The notes below the pieces were generated by a model that saw only the letters and a list, made by a program, of their open reading frames with translations, was not told the DNA's origin and did no database searches. 64,000 bases of DNA from Macrothele yani. Taxonomy: Eukaryota > Arthropoda > Arachnida > Araneae > Macrothelidae. Both the position numbers and the translations under genes were made by a program. The stretch is from positions 43,232,905 through 43,296,904 of the forward strand of contig CM077010.1 of the NCBI GenBank assembly GCA_039090855.1, given 5' to 3'. Below, in pieces: positions 32,246 to 41,946 of the stretch. How positions within the stretch are numbered: the stretch's first letter is position 1; each line of letters opens with the position of its first letter.

Positions 32246-33010
32246 TTACCAACTCAGTAAAAAGAAACAAGCAGAAAGCGTTTGTTATAAACAAAGCGCC
32301 GAGTCAGGAAGCTCCAGGTTCACACAAGAATGCTGACATGGGAGGGAGTGAGAAAATCATCGTTGCCGGACCCCGAAATGTCAACTAGATGTGAGATGTC
32401 TGTCGCTATTCTTTATAGCCGCTGCCGCCCGCCACTATTCCATCCCAGCTCCCAGGCATGAGAATTTAACCGAACAACGAGGGATGGGGAAAGGGCAGTC
32501 GCCAGAATGTGTTTGTGTTTACGCACCGGTGCACTGGGTTGCAATGCGATTGTTCTTCCTTGCCAGCATTTTTGCTCTGTTTGAATAGAAACCAAATGCA
32601 GTGCAAAATGTTGCTTTTTCCTTTTCTTCTTTTTTATTTTTATTTTTTGTGTGCGGCCATTTTTTTTAATACTATAATCCAAGTTGCAGCTTTAGAATCT
32701 AATTTCGGACAGTTTTGCTGGTTTCAGTGAGGACGACTGGGAAGGCTAATGCCCCTTTAGCCCCCGTCTAAATACGAGCCTGAATGACACCCCTCACACG
32801 AGCAGATCATCACCTCTGAAAGAGTTTTGTCCTTGGGATTTTTCAGGATCATTACGCATTCCCCGTTTCTTCCAGATGAAATGCAGACGTGAAACCGTTT
32901 GTAGACAGAATCTCGACCCGCCTGTAAAACCAGCACCGTCCTACTCATCTGAGCTCCACGAAGAATGTTGCCTACACCAGTTGAAGCAAGCTCTCCTGCG
33001 AGATGCGGCT
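32246..33010. other. Unassigned DNA
   Basis: I see no gene. A pyrimidine-rich run lies at 32615-32660. Short frames on both strands match nothing known. Confidence 0.4.
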
Positions 33011-33242
33011 AGAGCGATAAGGCCTCCCGGATTGTGCAGTGGTATAAGCGCTTGCTAATAAATTTTCCTCCAAGTAGGTTGGGTTCGAATCTCGGTGAGG
33101 CATGGATGTTGCATTTGTCTTACGGCACTGCCTTTCCCTCTTCTCTAGAACCGGTGACCTAAAATTAGGGACGGGCGACTGCTTATAGTCCGCTGAGTTG
33201 CTAACGCTGGTCGTTAATCCCTCAGCAACAACAAAAACAAAA
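33011..33242 (+). mobile_element. SINE family A, copy 3
   Basis: The head cctcccggattgtgcagtgg, box B ggttcgaatct and the linker gaggcatggatgttgcattt are followed by the same body as copy 1 (gtcttacggcactg, aattagggacgggcgactgc, gctggtcgttaat). It ends in an A-rich tail (33220-33247). This is the most complete copy of the family. Confidence 0.87.
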
Positions 33243-33479
33243 AAAACCCGAAGGTCTCCTGGCATAAAGGGCAATTTTAGAAAGTCTTCGATATATCATT
33301 TGCAATGATACCGTAGTCTCAGTGGCAGAGGAGAGCTCCGAAGACAATTGGCAGCCTGTATATGACTTAAAGCGTTATACATAACGGTCTTCTCGAGGTG
33401 TCCTACGGCTTGAACGAACTCGGCCAGGGGTTCGCGACACCCCAACGGTGTTGCGAGTTGCTGCCATAACCGCGAAACC

Positions 33480-34745
33480 ACTCTGGGCTGGGTATTCAAA
33501 AAAGCCCAGGCAACCTAGGCCTGCGACTGGCCTGCTTCTGGTCATCGTATCGATCGCCAGCATGCAGCGTCGGATACACGTGTATGCTTTGGGCTAAGTA
33601 ATCTAATCCCTGGCAAACTAAGACAAAGACTGGCCTGCTTCTAGTCTTCGTATCACTCGCCAGCATGCAGCATCGGATACACGTGTCTACTCTGGTCGGC
33701 GTATTCAAATCCCTGGCAACCTGGGCTGGAAACTGGCTTGCTTCTGTTCGTTGTATCTCTCGCCAGCATGCAGCATCGGATACACGTGTCTACTCTGGTC
33801 GGCGTATTCAAATCCCTGGCAACCTGGGCTGGAGACTGGCTTGCTTCCGTTCGTTGTATCTCTCGCCAGCATGCAGGGTCGGATATATGTGTATATCCCT
33901 GGGCTGGTTATCCAAATTCCTGGCAACCTTGGACTGTGACTGGCCTGCTTGTAGCTGTCGTATCACTCGTCAGGATACAGCGTCCGATACACGTGTATAC
34001 TCTGGGAGGGGTATTCAAATCCCTGGCAACCTAGGTTTGAGTCTGTCCTACTTCTAGTCGTCGTATCGATCGACAGCATGCAGCGTCGGATACACGTGTA
34101 TGCTTTGGGCTAGGTATTCTAATCCCTGGCAAAGTAAGACAAAGACTGGCATGCTACTGGTCGTCGTATCGCTTTCCAGCACGCAGCGTGGGACACACGT
34201 GTATATTCTGGGCCGGGTATTCAAATCCCTGGAAATCTAGGCCTGAGACTAGACTGATTCTAGTCTTCGTATCACACGCCAGCATGCAGCATCGGGTACA
34301 CGTGTGTACTATGGTCTGCGTATTCAAATCTCTGGCAACCTGGGCTTGAGACTGGCCTGCTTCTGTTCGTCGTATCGCTCGCCAGCATGCAGCGTCGGTT
34401 ACATATGTATACTCTGGTATGGCATTCAAAACACTGGCAACCTAGGCCTGAGGCCGTCCTACTTGTAATCAGCGTCGTATCGCTGACCAGCATTTACCGT
34501 CGGGTACACGTGTATACTCAGGGATGGGTATTCAAATCCGTGGCAACTTAGGCCTGAGACTGTCGTTCCTCTAGTGGTCGTGTCTCTCGACAGCGTGCAG
34601 CGTCGGATACACATGTATACTCTGGGCTGGGTAATCGAATCCCTGGCAGCGTATTTGTAAGGCTGTCCTGCCTCTAGTCGTCGTAACGCTCGCCAGCATG
34701 CAGCTTCGGTTTCACAGCGCTTCTTATAAGCACTGTCATAGAGAA
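33480..34745. repeat. 103-bp minisatellite, about 12 copies
   Basis: The marker cagcatgcagc with following gtcggatacacgtgta recurs at about 33558, 33660, 33764, 33868, 33971, 34074, 34177, 34280, 34383, 34489, 34591 and 34694. Spacings are 102-106 bp. Each unit also has tattcaaatccctggcaacc and gtcgtcgtatcgct. The array stops 12 bp before the left end of the Tc1 element at 34757. No transposase similarity is evident in the unit. Confidence 0.93.
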
Positions 34746-34756
34746 AAGGTTTTAAG

Positions 34757-36301
34757 TACACTGGCGTGCACAAAAAATAAGGAGGAGACGGTTTTCGAAT
34801 GTAACGTCGTGCAGAAGTGCTCCACATCGACTCAAATCATACCATAAGATCCCCAAGATGTAAGAATATAAGACAAGTGAGCAAAACCGTCCAAACAAGG
34901 AATCCAAATTATACAAAGGCACTTTATTGAAAAGGTAGCTTCGAGCACAACTGGACAGAAGACAGAAACGTCCATGTGACAGGCGACTGCCAAGGAAATT
35001 CCAGTCTTTAGTAGGGATATGATCACCCCTGCCTGCGTTGCAGGATTTACAACTTCTGTCCATGCTGAGGACGAGGTTGTCAAGAAGCTGTTGAGGAATC
35101 GCGGCCCATTCCTCCTGTAGCGCCAATCGCAGCTGCGGAATCGTTGCTGGCGGCTGGTGACGTGCTGCCAAGCGTCTCCCGAGAAGGTCCCACACGTGTT
35201 CGATTGGATTTAGGTCCGGGAACCTTGCGGGAAAATCCATGCGTTGCATATCTTCACTTTCCAGCTCTGCGACAGCCACTGTACGATGAGGTGGAGAGTT
35301 GTCGCCCATGAAGAGGAATTTAGGACCCACAGCACCTCTAAACAGACGCACGTGAGGCAGGAGAACCTCGGTACAATAGCGGACACAAGTGACTGAACTT
35401 CCTTGGAACATGTGGAGGTCAGTACGGCTACCAAGCATGATACCGCCCCAAACGAGAACTCCGCCACCTCCAAACCGGTCCCTTTCGATGATGTTGGAGG
35501 TGTGATTGCGTGTTCCCTGCTCTCTCCAGATGTGTATACGTCCAGAATCGCTCATCAGGCTAAATCGGCTCTCGTCCGTTAAGAGAACTCGACCCCATTG
35601 CTGATGTGTTTAGTTGGAACCACAGAAACCGCCGTCTCCGATGAGCAGGCGTTAATGGCACACACCGTACTGGTCGTCGTGCAAATAGATCATCTTTGTG
35701 CAGTCTCCTGACCACGGTAAAACGCGATAGCGGACGTCCAGTTGTCTGTTGCATGTGCCTTGCGATTTCTCCCGCTGTCGGCCGTCTGTCTCGTCTCGCA
35801 TGTAGGACAATATACCGGTCGTCCGCAGCCGTGGTTGCTCGTGGACGACCACTGCTAAACTCTGGGACAGTTGTTCCTGTCGTTTGAAATGCTTCTCCAA
35901 GCTCGTGAAACGATGCTGTGAGCGATCCCTAACTCCTCGGTCACACTAGTCACACTTCGACCTTCTTCCAACTTCCCAATGGCGCGACCTCGGGTAAAGT
36001 CATCCAGATGTCGTCTACTGGATTGCCTGTTGGCCTTATCACACGGTGGCAGCAACTCGACGTCGTTCAAACCGATGTGCACCGTGCAATAGCTTTCACC
36101 GAATTGCTGAGCGTACACCACCCGTGAGCTTTATACCCTTCCGACACTCTCCCCCCCCCACGTCATGCTGCATATATGCGCATGCCTTACCGTACCGGAC
36201 CCTAGTTTATCTCCTGGGTGGTCTTTCGGTCCGTTCTGCCTGCTCGTTCCGCTGTTATGCTAATTTCTCCTCTTCGTCCTTAATTTTTGCACACCAGTGT
36301 A
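34757..36301 (-). mobile_element. Tc1-like transposon with both ends, 1.55 kb
   Basis: The left end tacactggcgtgcacaaaaa (34757) and the right end tttttgcacaccagtgta (ending 36301) are inverted repeats continuing to ataaggagga and tcgtccttaa. Both sides show the TA. The transposase runs on the minus strand. The terminal repeats are better matched than those of the copy at 4822, suggesting a more recent insertion. Confidence 0.9.
34965..36010 (-). pseudogene. Tc1-like transposase with intact catalytic motifs but frameshifts
   Basis: On the minus strand the protein starts LDDFTRGRAIGKLEEGRSVT, then the helix-turn-helix ELGIAHSIVSRAWRS. After frameshifts come a second DNA-binding part with MQQTTGRPLSRFTVVRRLHK and FARRPVRCVPLTPAHRRRR. 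VLLTDESRFSLMSDSGRIHI has the first acid. FGGGGVLVWGGIMLGSRTDL, then FLFMGDNSPPHRTVAV (second acid), and ARFPDLNPIEHVWDLLGRRL (third acid) follow. The C-terminus LALQEEWAAIPQQLLDNLVL and GRGDHIP ends near 34990. The catalytic half (35555-34965) is open for about 190 codons. Disruptions lie between 35560 and 35900. Confidence 0.9.
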
Positions 36302-38129
36302 TGTAACTCAATTTACATATTGGACAGTATTTTTCACACTGATATGCAGTTCTCACTGCTGACATTTTGTTTCTCGTGTTCATTTACATATGATTTGTGA
36401 ACATCCTAACATAGCATTGACAGCTGTGGAGTATTTGCTCTCTATTGCGTTCGAACTTCAATTCCGTTCACCAGTAGTGCATTTTAGAAAAACATCTCAT
36501 GATACGAAAGTTCGCATCTTGAGAAAAACAAGCTTATTAATTCGTTTATTCACGAGACATTCGTAAAACATTTTGTTGGTATACTGTATAAATTACTAAA
36601 ATTAATTTCAAGAAATTTATCATCAAAGAAATTCTTTCCATGCGAAAAAAAAAGTACGAAGGAAATCTCGTGGCAAAACTGAGTGATGGGGAAATATTAG
36701 TAGGATTTTTTTTATGAATGAGAGGCAACTTTGGATTGTGTCTACCCACGTTTCAACGCAATAATTTTACTGCTGTGTAAACCCATCCCTGTGAAACTTC
36801 AGTTATAAAAAAATAAATGTACTGAATTCAAAATGAGCACTGGAATTTCTCGTTTGTTAATGTGGATAAAAAAATGACCGAAGGCATTCAGTTGCCAACG
36901 TTCAGATGATCTATTTGAGGAAAATTACTTCTTCTATTTCTTTTTTTTTGTCCTGACAATCGATTTCAGACTTACTTTCAACCAGAATGAAGCGCTCCCT
37001 TTTAATTCCTGTTATTTCTGAATTTTCTCTTATAATTTAGGAGGATTTAGAGAGGAGCCGAACAGCTTTAAAAATGCATCTTTCATTACGGAACATAATG
37101 CATTGCAAAATGCACTTGTTCGAAGTAATTAAATTTTTTATGACAGTGAGCCCATTTCTTTCTTTTGTTCGTATCTTCATTCTTAGGAGTTGAGTAATGA
37201 GGAAAATGATATTTATTAAATAATTTCTGGACAAAGACTCGAAATTGGAAAAAGAGAAACGTTAATTGGTGCCTTCTGTTTGATTTTTGAAGCCTTTGTT
37301 ATGAAGATACACATTTTTCAAGGAAAATCCTAGTGCTTTTCTGGAATTAATAATGTTAATGTTTTTGATTGGATATGCGGCCTCACCTTAAAAAATCCTT
37401 CTACGATCTCATTCAAGCGACTTTCCTTGTCATAGCCCTCTGAATTTGATTTTTAACGAAGTTTGATAAGTGAGGTAAAAGTGCTGAAAAATGGAATTGT
37501 CAAAACGTTTCGAATTTAGTTTTTTATGTTACCAGCAGCTTGGACAAGAATTCTGATAAATCGAGCTTTTCCGCTTTTTACCTCTGTCACATAGTTCAAC
37601 AACCTCAGTGTGATAACCGTGACCGACAGTTGTTGATCTTTGTTTTAGGAGCGCGGTTAAGCGGAGCGCGTTCGCAGTTCAAGCATTTGTTGGTGTGTGT
37701 TGTGGAGCCATGTAGAACATGGTATTTATGATCGTGTATGTACATGTACTATGCTATAACAAAATATTACATCATTTTCTAAGGTGTCTTATCACTTGAC
37801 GTCTGGTGCTGATAGACAGTGGACCATAAAATATTACATCATTTTCTAAGGTGTCTTATCACTTGACGTCTGGTGCTGATAGACAGTGGACCATAAAATA
37901 TGATAACCTCGACTATTATTTTGATTGTACCCTATGAATAAGAGCTGCAAAATGTTTTTTCAGTGTAATGTGACAACAGTATATTTGTGTGTCCCAGCGT
38001 TATCGAAAAGTCTCGTAATCCTGACATAACACAGACCTGTTTCGATATTAATTACAAGTATATAAAAAACGAAGCTTCTGCATATACAGGTCATAATCTC
38101 ACCTCCATAATCAAAAAGGAATAGTAACG
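36302..38129. other. About 1.8 kb AT-rich DNA without recognisable genes
   Basis: Apart from the 67-bp duplication at 37761 I see no repeat, terminal structure or coding signal. Confidence 0.45.
37761..37901. repeat. Perfect 67-bp tandem duplication
   Basis: The unit from 37761 (aaaatattacatcattttct) repeats without a mismatch from 37828, and a third copy begins (aaaatat) before breaking off at 37902. Complete identity points to a recent slippage event or a polymorphic locus. Confidence 0.95.
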
Positions 38130-38323
38130 TCATTATAACACACGTAGGTTATTTCAAAAGATTTGCACACTACGCAGGTGTTGCCCGTAGGATGATGCAA
38201 GGAGAGACAGAAGGCGAGCAGTTTTTGGATAGAATTGTTGCTATAGACGGAACCTGAATACCGAAACTGAAATCGCAATCTTCCCACGTTTGTTTCTGAG
38301 GTGATTCTGGATGTGGAAACATC

Positions 38324-38371
38324 CATCATCACCTTAATCGCCGCCAACAATCGAAGATTAAGGTGATGATG
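38324..38371. repeat. Inverted repeat, 16-bp perfect arms
   Basis: catcatcaccttaatc at 38324-38339 is the exact reverse complement of 38356-38371, with a 16-nt spacer. It lies in the degraded middle of the mariner, where the expected codons are unrecognisable. Confidence 0.9.
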
Positions 38372-38599
38372 ATTATGGCCTATGACCTAGTTGGAATGAT
38401 AGCAACAGACTGAGTGCTGAAAGGAATCATGTAACAGCGAAATACTGTGGAAAAGACTCGACAAAAGAGGCCTGACATGCTTGAAGATGGTGTCATCGTT
38501 TTGCACGACAACGCGAGGCGCCATGTTGCCTGTACAGTAAGAGACATTCTAGAAAAGTATGAATGGGCAATGCTTCCCAACGCGAAATGCAATCCTTAG

Positions 38600-39300
38600 A
38601 TGAGCCCACCAGAATATGACTTGTTTCCAAAACGGAAGAAGCCACTCCTCCGGAGTATGGCTTCTTCTTGGAGTATGGATGGAGTATGTTTCTTCTTGGA
38701 GTATGGATGGAGTATGTTTCTTCTTGGAGTATGGATGGAGTATGTTTCTTCTTGGAGTATGGATGGAGTATGTTTCTTCTTAGAGTATGGATGGAATACG
38801 TTTCTTCTTGGAGTATGGATGGAGTATGCTTCTTCTTAGAGTATGACATAAGCCACTCCGCGAGAATATGACTTCTTCTATGAGTATGGATAGAGTATGT
38901 TTCCATAAGCCACTCCGCGGTAGTATGGTTTCTTCTTAGAGTATGGATGGAGTATGTTTCTTCTTGGAGTATGACATAAGCCACTCCGCGGGAGTATGGC
39001 TTCTTCTTGGAGTATTCTTGGAGTATGATTCTTCTGGGAGTGTGGATGGAAATGCTTCCCCACGCGCCATAGTCCTGACTAAAGCCACTCAGTGGGAGTA
39101 TGGCTTCTTCTTGGAGTATTCTTGGAGTATTTTTCTTTTTGGAGTATGGATGGAAATGCTTCCCCACGCGCCATAGTCCTGACAAAAGCCACTCAGTGGG
39201 AGTATGGCTTCTTCTTGGAGTATTCTTGTAGTATGTTTCTTCTTGGAGTATGGATGCAAATGCTTCTCCACGCGCCATAAATTCCTGACATGAGCCCACC
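38600..39300. repeat. 28-bp and about 120-bp repeats inside the mariner
   Basis: From 38655, units of about 28 bp with ttcttcttggagtatggatg repeat about seven times. Further on (39000-39280) longer units of roughly 120 bp contain tgcttccccacgcgccatag, aagccactcagtgggagtat and ggcttcttcttggagtattc. The two flanks (38568-38648 and about 39260-39345) are copies of one mariner segment: both contain tgcttc, gagcccaccaga and gaagaagccactcc. The unit sequence itself (ggagtatggcttcttctt) resembles the agaatatgacttgtttcc of that segment. Confidence 0.88.
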
Positions 39301-39475
39301 AGATTGTGACTTGTTCCCAAAACTGAAGAAGCCACTCCGGGGGAAATGGTTCCGAACGATTCAGGATGTTTCTAATGAGGTGGCCCGAGTAATCCGACGC
39401 CTCAACAATGAAGTTCTCTTGACTAGAATACAGGACTTGCCCAAACGTTGGGCCGTTGTAATAAAAAAAACATTG

Positions 39476-39949
39476 CTATTACTTCGAAGGCCTGTAGAGG
39501 TATGTTGTGAAATAAATTCGTTTCCCAAGAGAAAACGCACAGTGTGCAAAACCTTTGTAATGACCCTCGTATGCTGAAAGTGACCACCTTTTTCGTGATT
39601 GCAAAAGCGCGATCTTTTTACAGAGTTTGATCCCACCTTGTGAAGCATCTGCACACTGATACACTGCTGGACAATTGCTAAGGACGGATGACAATAGCAA
39701 CGATAGCAACCATAAAATGGAAGGCAGGAAAATGTGGAAATTAGCATAAGTGTGGGATACAGTAAGACGTGTTGTGCGTATGCAAATTTTGGATTGCCGA
39801 ACATGTTCGTGACGTCATAGCGCTGATAAGAGATACTGTATAATGTTGTCCCTCCACTAGCCGCAAAAACAGCGCTCATCAGGCGAAACACTGACGCTAC
39901 AGAATTAATTTCTGAAGTTGCTGTTCCAACACGAAATTAACGTGCTAGA
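39476..39949. other. Unassigned DNA after the mariner
   Basis: No right terminal repeat of the mariner is recognisable. Minus-strand frames here have no family match. Confidence 0.4.
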
Positions 39950-40205
39950 TTGGATTGATGCCTGGGGAATTTGAAGGCCAGGACATTACCTAGTAGTATT
40001 TCTCATGTTCCGCGAACTATTCTCGAACAATCCAGGCAGTGTAGCATGATGCATTATCCTGCTGAAAGAAGTCACTCCTAGAGGGGAATGCTATTGTCAT
40101 GAAAGGAAGCACCTGGTCTGAAATGAGGGTTAGGTAGGTGGTAGACGTCATAGTTTCCTGCATATGAATGACTGGAATTGGGTTTAACAGTACAATATTT
40201 CCCAA
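39950..40205 (-). pseudogene. Tc1-like transposase fragment
   Basis: The minus strand reads GNIVLLNPIPVIHMQETMTS, then TYLTLISDQVLPFMTIAFPS and FFQQDNASCYTAWIVRE (second acid retained), and out of frame WPSNSP near 39970. This is the middle of a Tc1-like catalytic domain. The sequence ends abruptly at the SINE beginning at 40206, so the SINE or an associated deletion removed the upstream part. Confidence 0.8.
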
Positions 40206-40330
40206 TGACTGTTGGTCTTACGGCACTGGCTCTCTCCCCTCCCTGGAACCAGTGGCCCTAAATTAGGGACGGGCGACTGCTTGTAGCCCATTGAGTTGCT
40301 CACGGTGGTCGTTAAAACCTCCAACTAAAA
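40206..40330 (+). mobile_element. SINE family A, copy 4, body and tail only
   Basis: It starts within the linker (gttggtcttacggcactgg) and contains ggaaccagtggccctaaatt, agggacgggcgactgcttgt and cacggtggtcgttaaaacc, then an A-rich tail. The tRNA-like head is missing on this side. Confidence 0.85.
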
Positions 40331-40344
40331 AAACTCGCAAGAGT

Positions 40345-40438
40345 CCCGGTGGTCCAATGCTCTAAGTGAGAGCTTCTGATCACTTGTCCGATATGGGTTG
40401 AGGTTCCTATCCCGGTGAGGCATGGATGTTGTGTTTGT
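40345..40438 (+). mobile_element. SINE family A, copy 5, head only
   Basis: It reads a tRNA-like head (gtcccggtggtccaatgctc, box B region ggttgaggttcctat) and the family linker gaggcatggatgttgtgttt, then stops where the body should begin. It lies just downstream of a headless copy, so the order is body then head. Confidence 0.75.
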
Positions 40439-40510
40439 GATATCACCTAAACAACTTAGATCTGCGTTTTCAAGGTAAAAACAATCTTTTCCCAGTGTTA
40501 TTCAACCCAG

Positions 40511-41372
40511 TTGAGGCATTTTAAAGCAAAACGTATTATTCTCGGAATGCATCTTTCTCGGCATGATCTCGTACATTTTCTACGACTGAAACAACTGTCA
40601 CAAACTGTGTTCGGTGAGATTCCAAACTTTTCTAAATATCAGCAACATATTTCTGATTTGAAAAACTCTTTTGAAGCCATGTTTTCAAACTTCCGAAACG
40701 AAGAACGAAATCTTCTCCTTTTCACAAACCCCTACTCCCTCATGAAAGAAATACGGGATTACGCCATATAATACAAATTTTGAAGATGACAATCCGATTT
40801 TTGGCGTAAATGTGACAAGGATGGTAAGTCAGATAATATCCGAAAACTTGAAAATTTTCATCGTCCTGGAGCGCGACTATAACCCGCGTCTCCCAGAAAA
40901 CGCCCGGGTAAGCTAACCACTATACCACCCAGAACGACAAAGTTTCAATTTTCCGATCAATTTGAATATAACTATCACAGGATTCGCTAGTCGAAGCAAC
41001 CGGCATTCTACTCCCTTTTTATCGAGGACGTCATTCACAATTCTACTGATGTGCAGGCTGACATTTTGTTGGACCTTCAGAATAGCACTGCAATTCACAG
41101 CCAGTTGAAGGAGTTGCTTGGAAATCCAGCCAGATAGGAATTTTCCATTTTCTGGAAATATTCCCCCTTCCCCCTCAGTTTCCTGCACTAGGAGACATGG
41201 CCCTCCGATATTGTTGCAGGTTCAGGTCAAAAATACGTGACAATACAATGCTTTTCCTATCATGAACTTTGTGAAAAATAAGTACTGTTCAATACCCACT
41301 GATCAGCATCTCAAGAATCTGCTGGTTCTTGCTACTTCATCTTTGAATCCTAACATTGAATCCTGGTGAAAA
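40511..41372 (+). pseudogene. hAT-family transposase C-terminal half, split by a SINE
   Basis: The frame from 40511 includes FLRLKQLSQTVFGEIPNFSK, then NSFEAMFSNFRNEERNLLLF and TNPYS, resembling the region before the dimerisation domain in hAT transposases of the GTF2IRD2/ZBED type. It is interrupted at 40741-41007. Afterwards YSLFIEDVIHNSTDVQADIL and LDLQNSTAIHSQLKELLGNP continue it. After further frame changes MNFVKNKYCSIPTDQHLKNL and LVLATSSLNPNIE (41258-41365) give the conserved C-terminus (family: MK-VKNK-RS-LTDEHL-NLLRIATS). The catalytic part upstream of 40511 is absent. Confidence 0.82.
40741..41007 (-). mobile_element. SINE family B, copy 3, complete with target duplication
   Basis: The element is flanked by ctactccct on both sides (40732-40740 and 41008-41016), and the hAT reading continues across the target. 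On the minus strand it has a 5' leader, a tRNA-like head with box A (ggtatagtggttagc, about 40910) and the body shared with 10551 and 10853. Being bounded by duplications, this copy defines the family's full length as about 267 bp. Confidence 0.92.
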
Positions 41373-41875
41373 GGAAACACATCCAAAAGCCTCACTAAGG
41401 ACTAAGCTAAGTTTGTTTCATGTGAACGGAAACTGTGGAGGGGGGCTTAGGTTAAGGTGGAGTGGGGCGTTCAGGATTATCTACATCAAAAGTGACACAT
41501 GTCGAGCCGTGGGTTCACACAGTATTTGTCATTTTTTTGTAGGACTTCCGTCCACAGTGAGTAGAGTTTAGGTCCCAGCCACCTACAGCGAGATCGCCTT
41601 TTGGGCAGGACACAGAAACGGAAGGAGTGAGAGCAAGTCTAGCAGCTTTGATAGAACAGTTTGTTGTGAGATTAGTGCACAGTAGATGGCGCCACCGTAC
41701 AAGTACGATGTTGCACACAGAGGGGTGAGAGAATTTCAGGGGGCATAGAAAAAGAGGGGTGAGAGAATTTCAGGGGGCATAGAAGGGTCCAGCCTGGGGG
41801 CCGTCACTTAACGTGCTCGTCCGATGCACGGCGGATATTCAGCGATTGTTAGTAAATCACACCATCTCTGAAAGA
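41373..41875. other. Unassigned DNA with a short duplication
   Basis: The only structure is a 32-bp perfect direct repeat: 41719-41750 recurs at 41753-41784 (agaggggtgagagaatttca). No gene is visible. Confidence 0.5.
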
Positions 41876-41946
41876 TCAGCCCAAGTTCGAACCTGAGGAC
41901 CTTACATCGATAGTCTGACTCGCTAACCACTAAGCCATCCGCGACT
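41876..41946 (-). repeat. tRNA-like sequence, SINE head
   Basis: The minus strand reads cgcggatggcttagtggtta, then a box B-like ggttcgaactt at the right distance. The acceptor ends do not pair well. It fits a tRNA-derived SINE head, but no second copy is visible. Confidence 0.5.

Larger units (their letters stand above)
38130..39475 (+). pseudogene. mariner transposase with an internal minisatellite at the third catalytic site
   Basis: The plus strand reads GEQFLDRIVAIDGT near 38205-38255 (family EGEAFLDRIVA-DETW), then IPKLKSQSSH. At 38470-38540, EDGVIVLHDNARRHVACTVR has the second catalytic acid, followed by ILEKYEWAMLPNAKC. At 38600 MSPPEYDLFPKRKKPLLRSM corresponds to the third-acid motif, with E in place of D. 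About 650 bp of tandem repeats follow. At 39290 the same motif is read again as MSPPDCDLFPKLKKPLRGKW with D kept, then VSNEVARVIRRLNNEVLLTR and IQDLPKRWAVVIKK, the normal C-terminus. Stops and frameshifts are frequent. Confidence 0.87.

Noticed and set aside
33480..34745. 103-bp array as another transposase-derived satellite
   Set aside because: Neither strand of the unit gives a recognisable Tc1, mariner or hAT motif, although a Tc1 element adjoins it.
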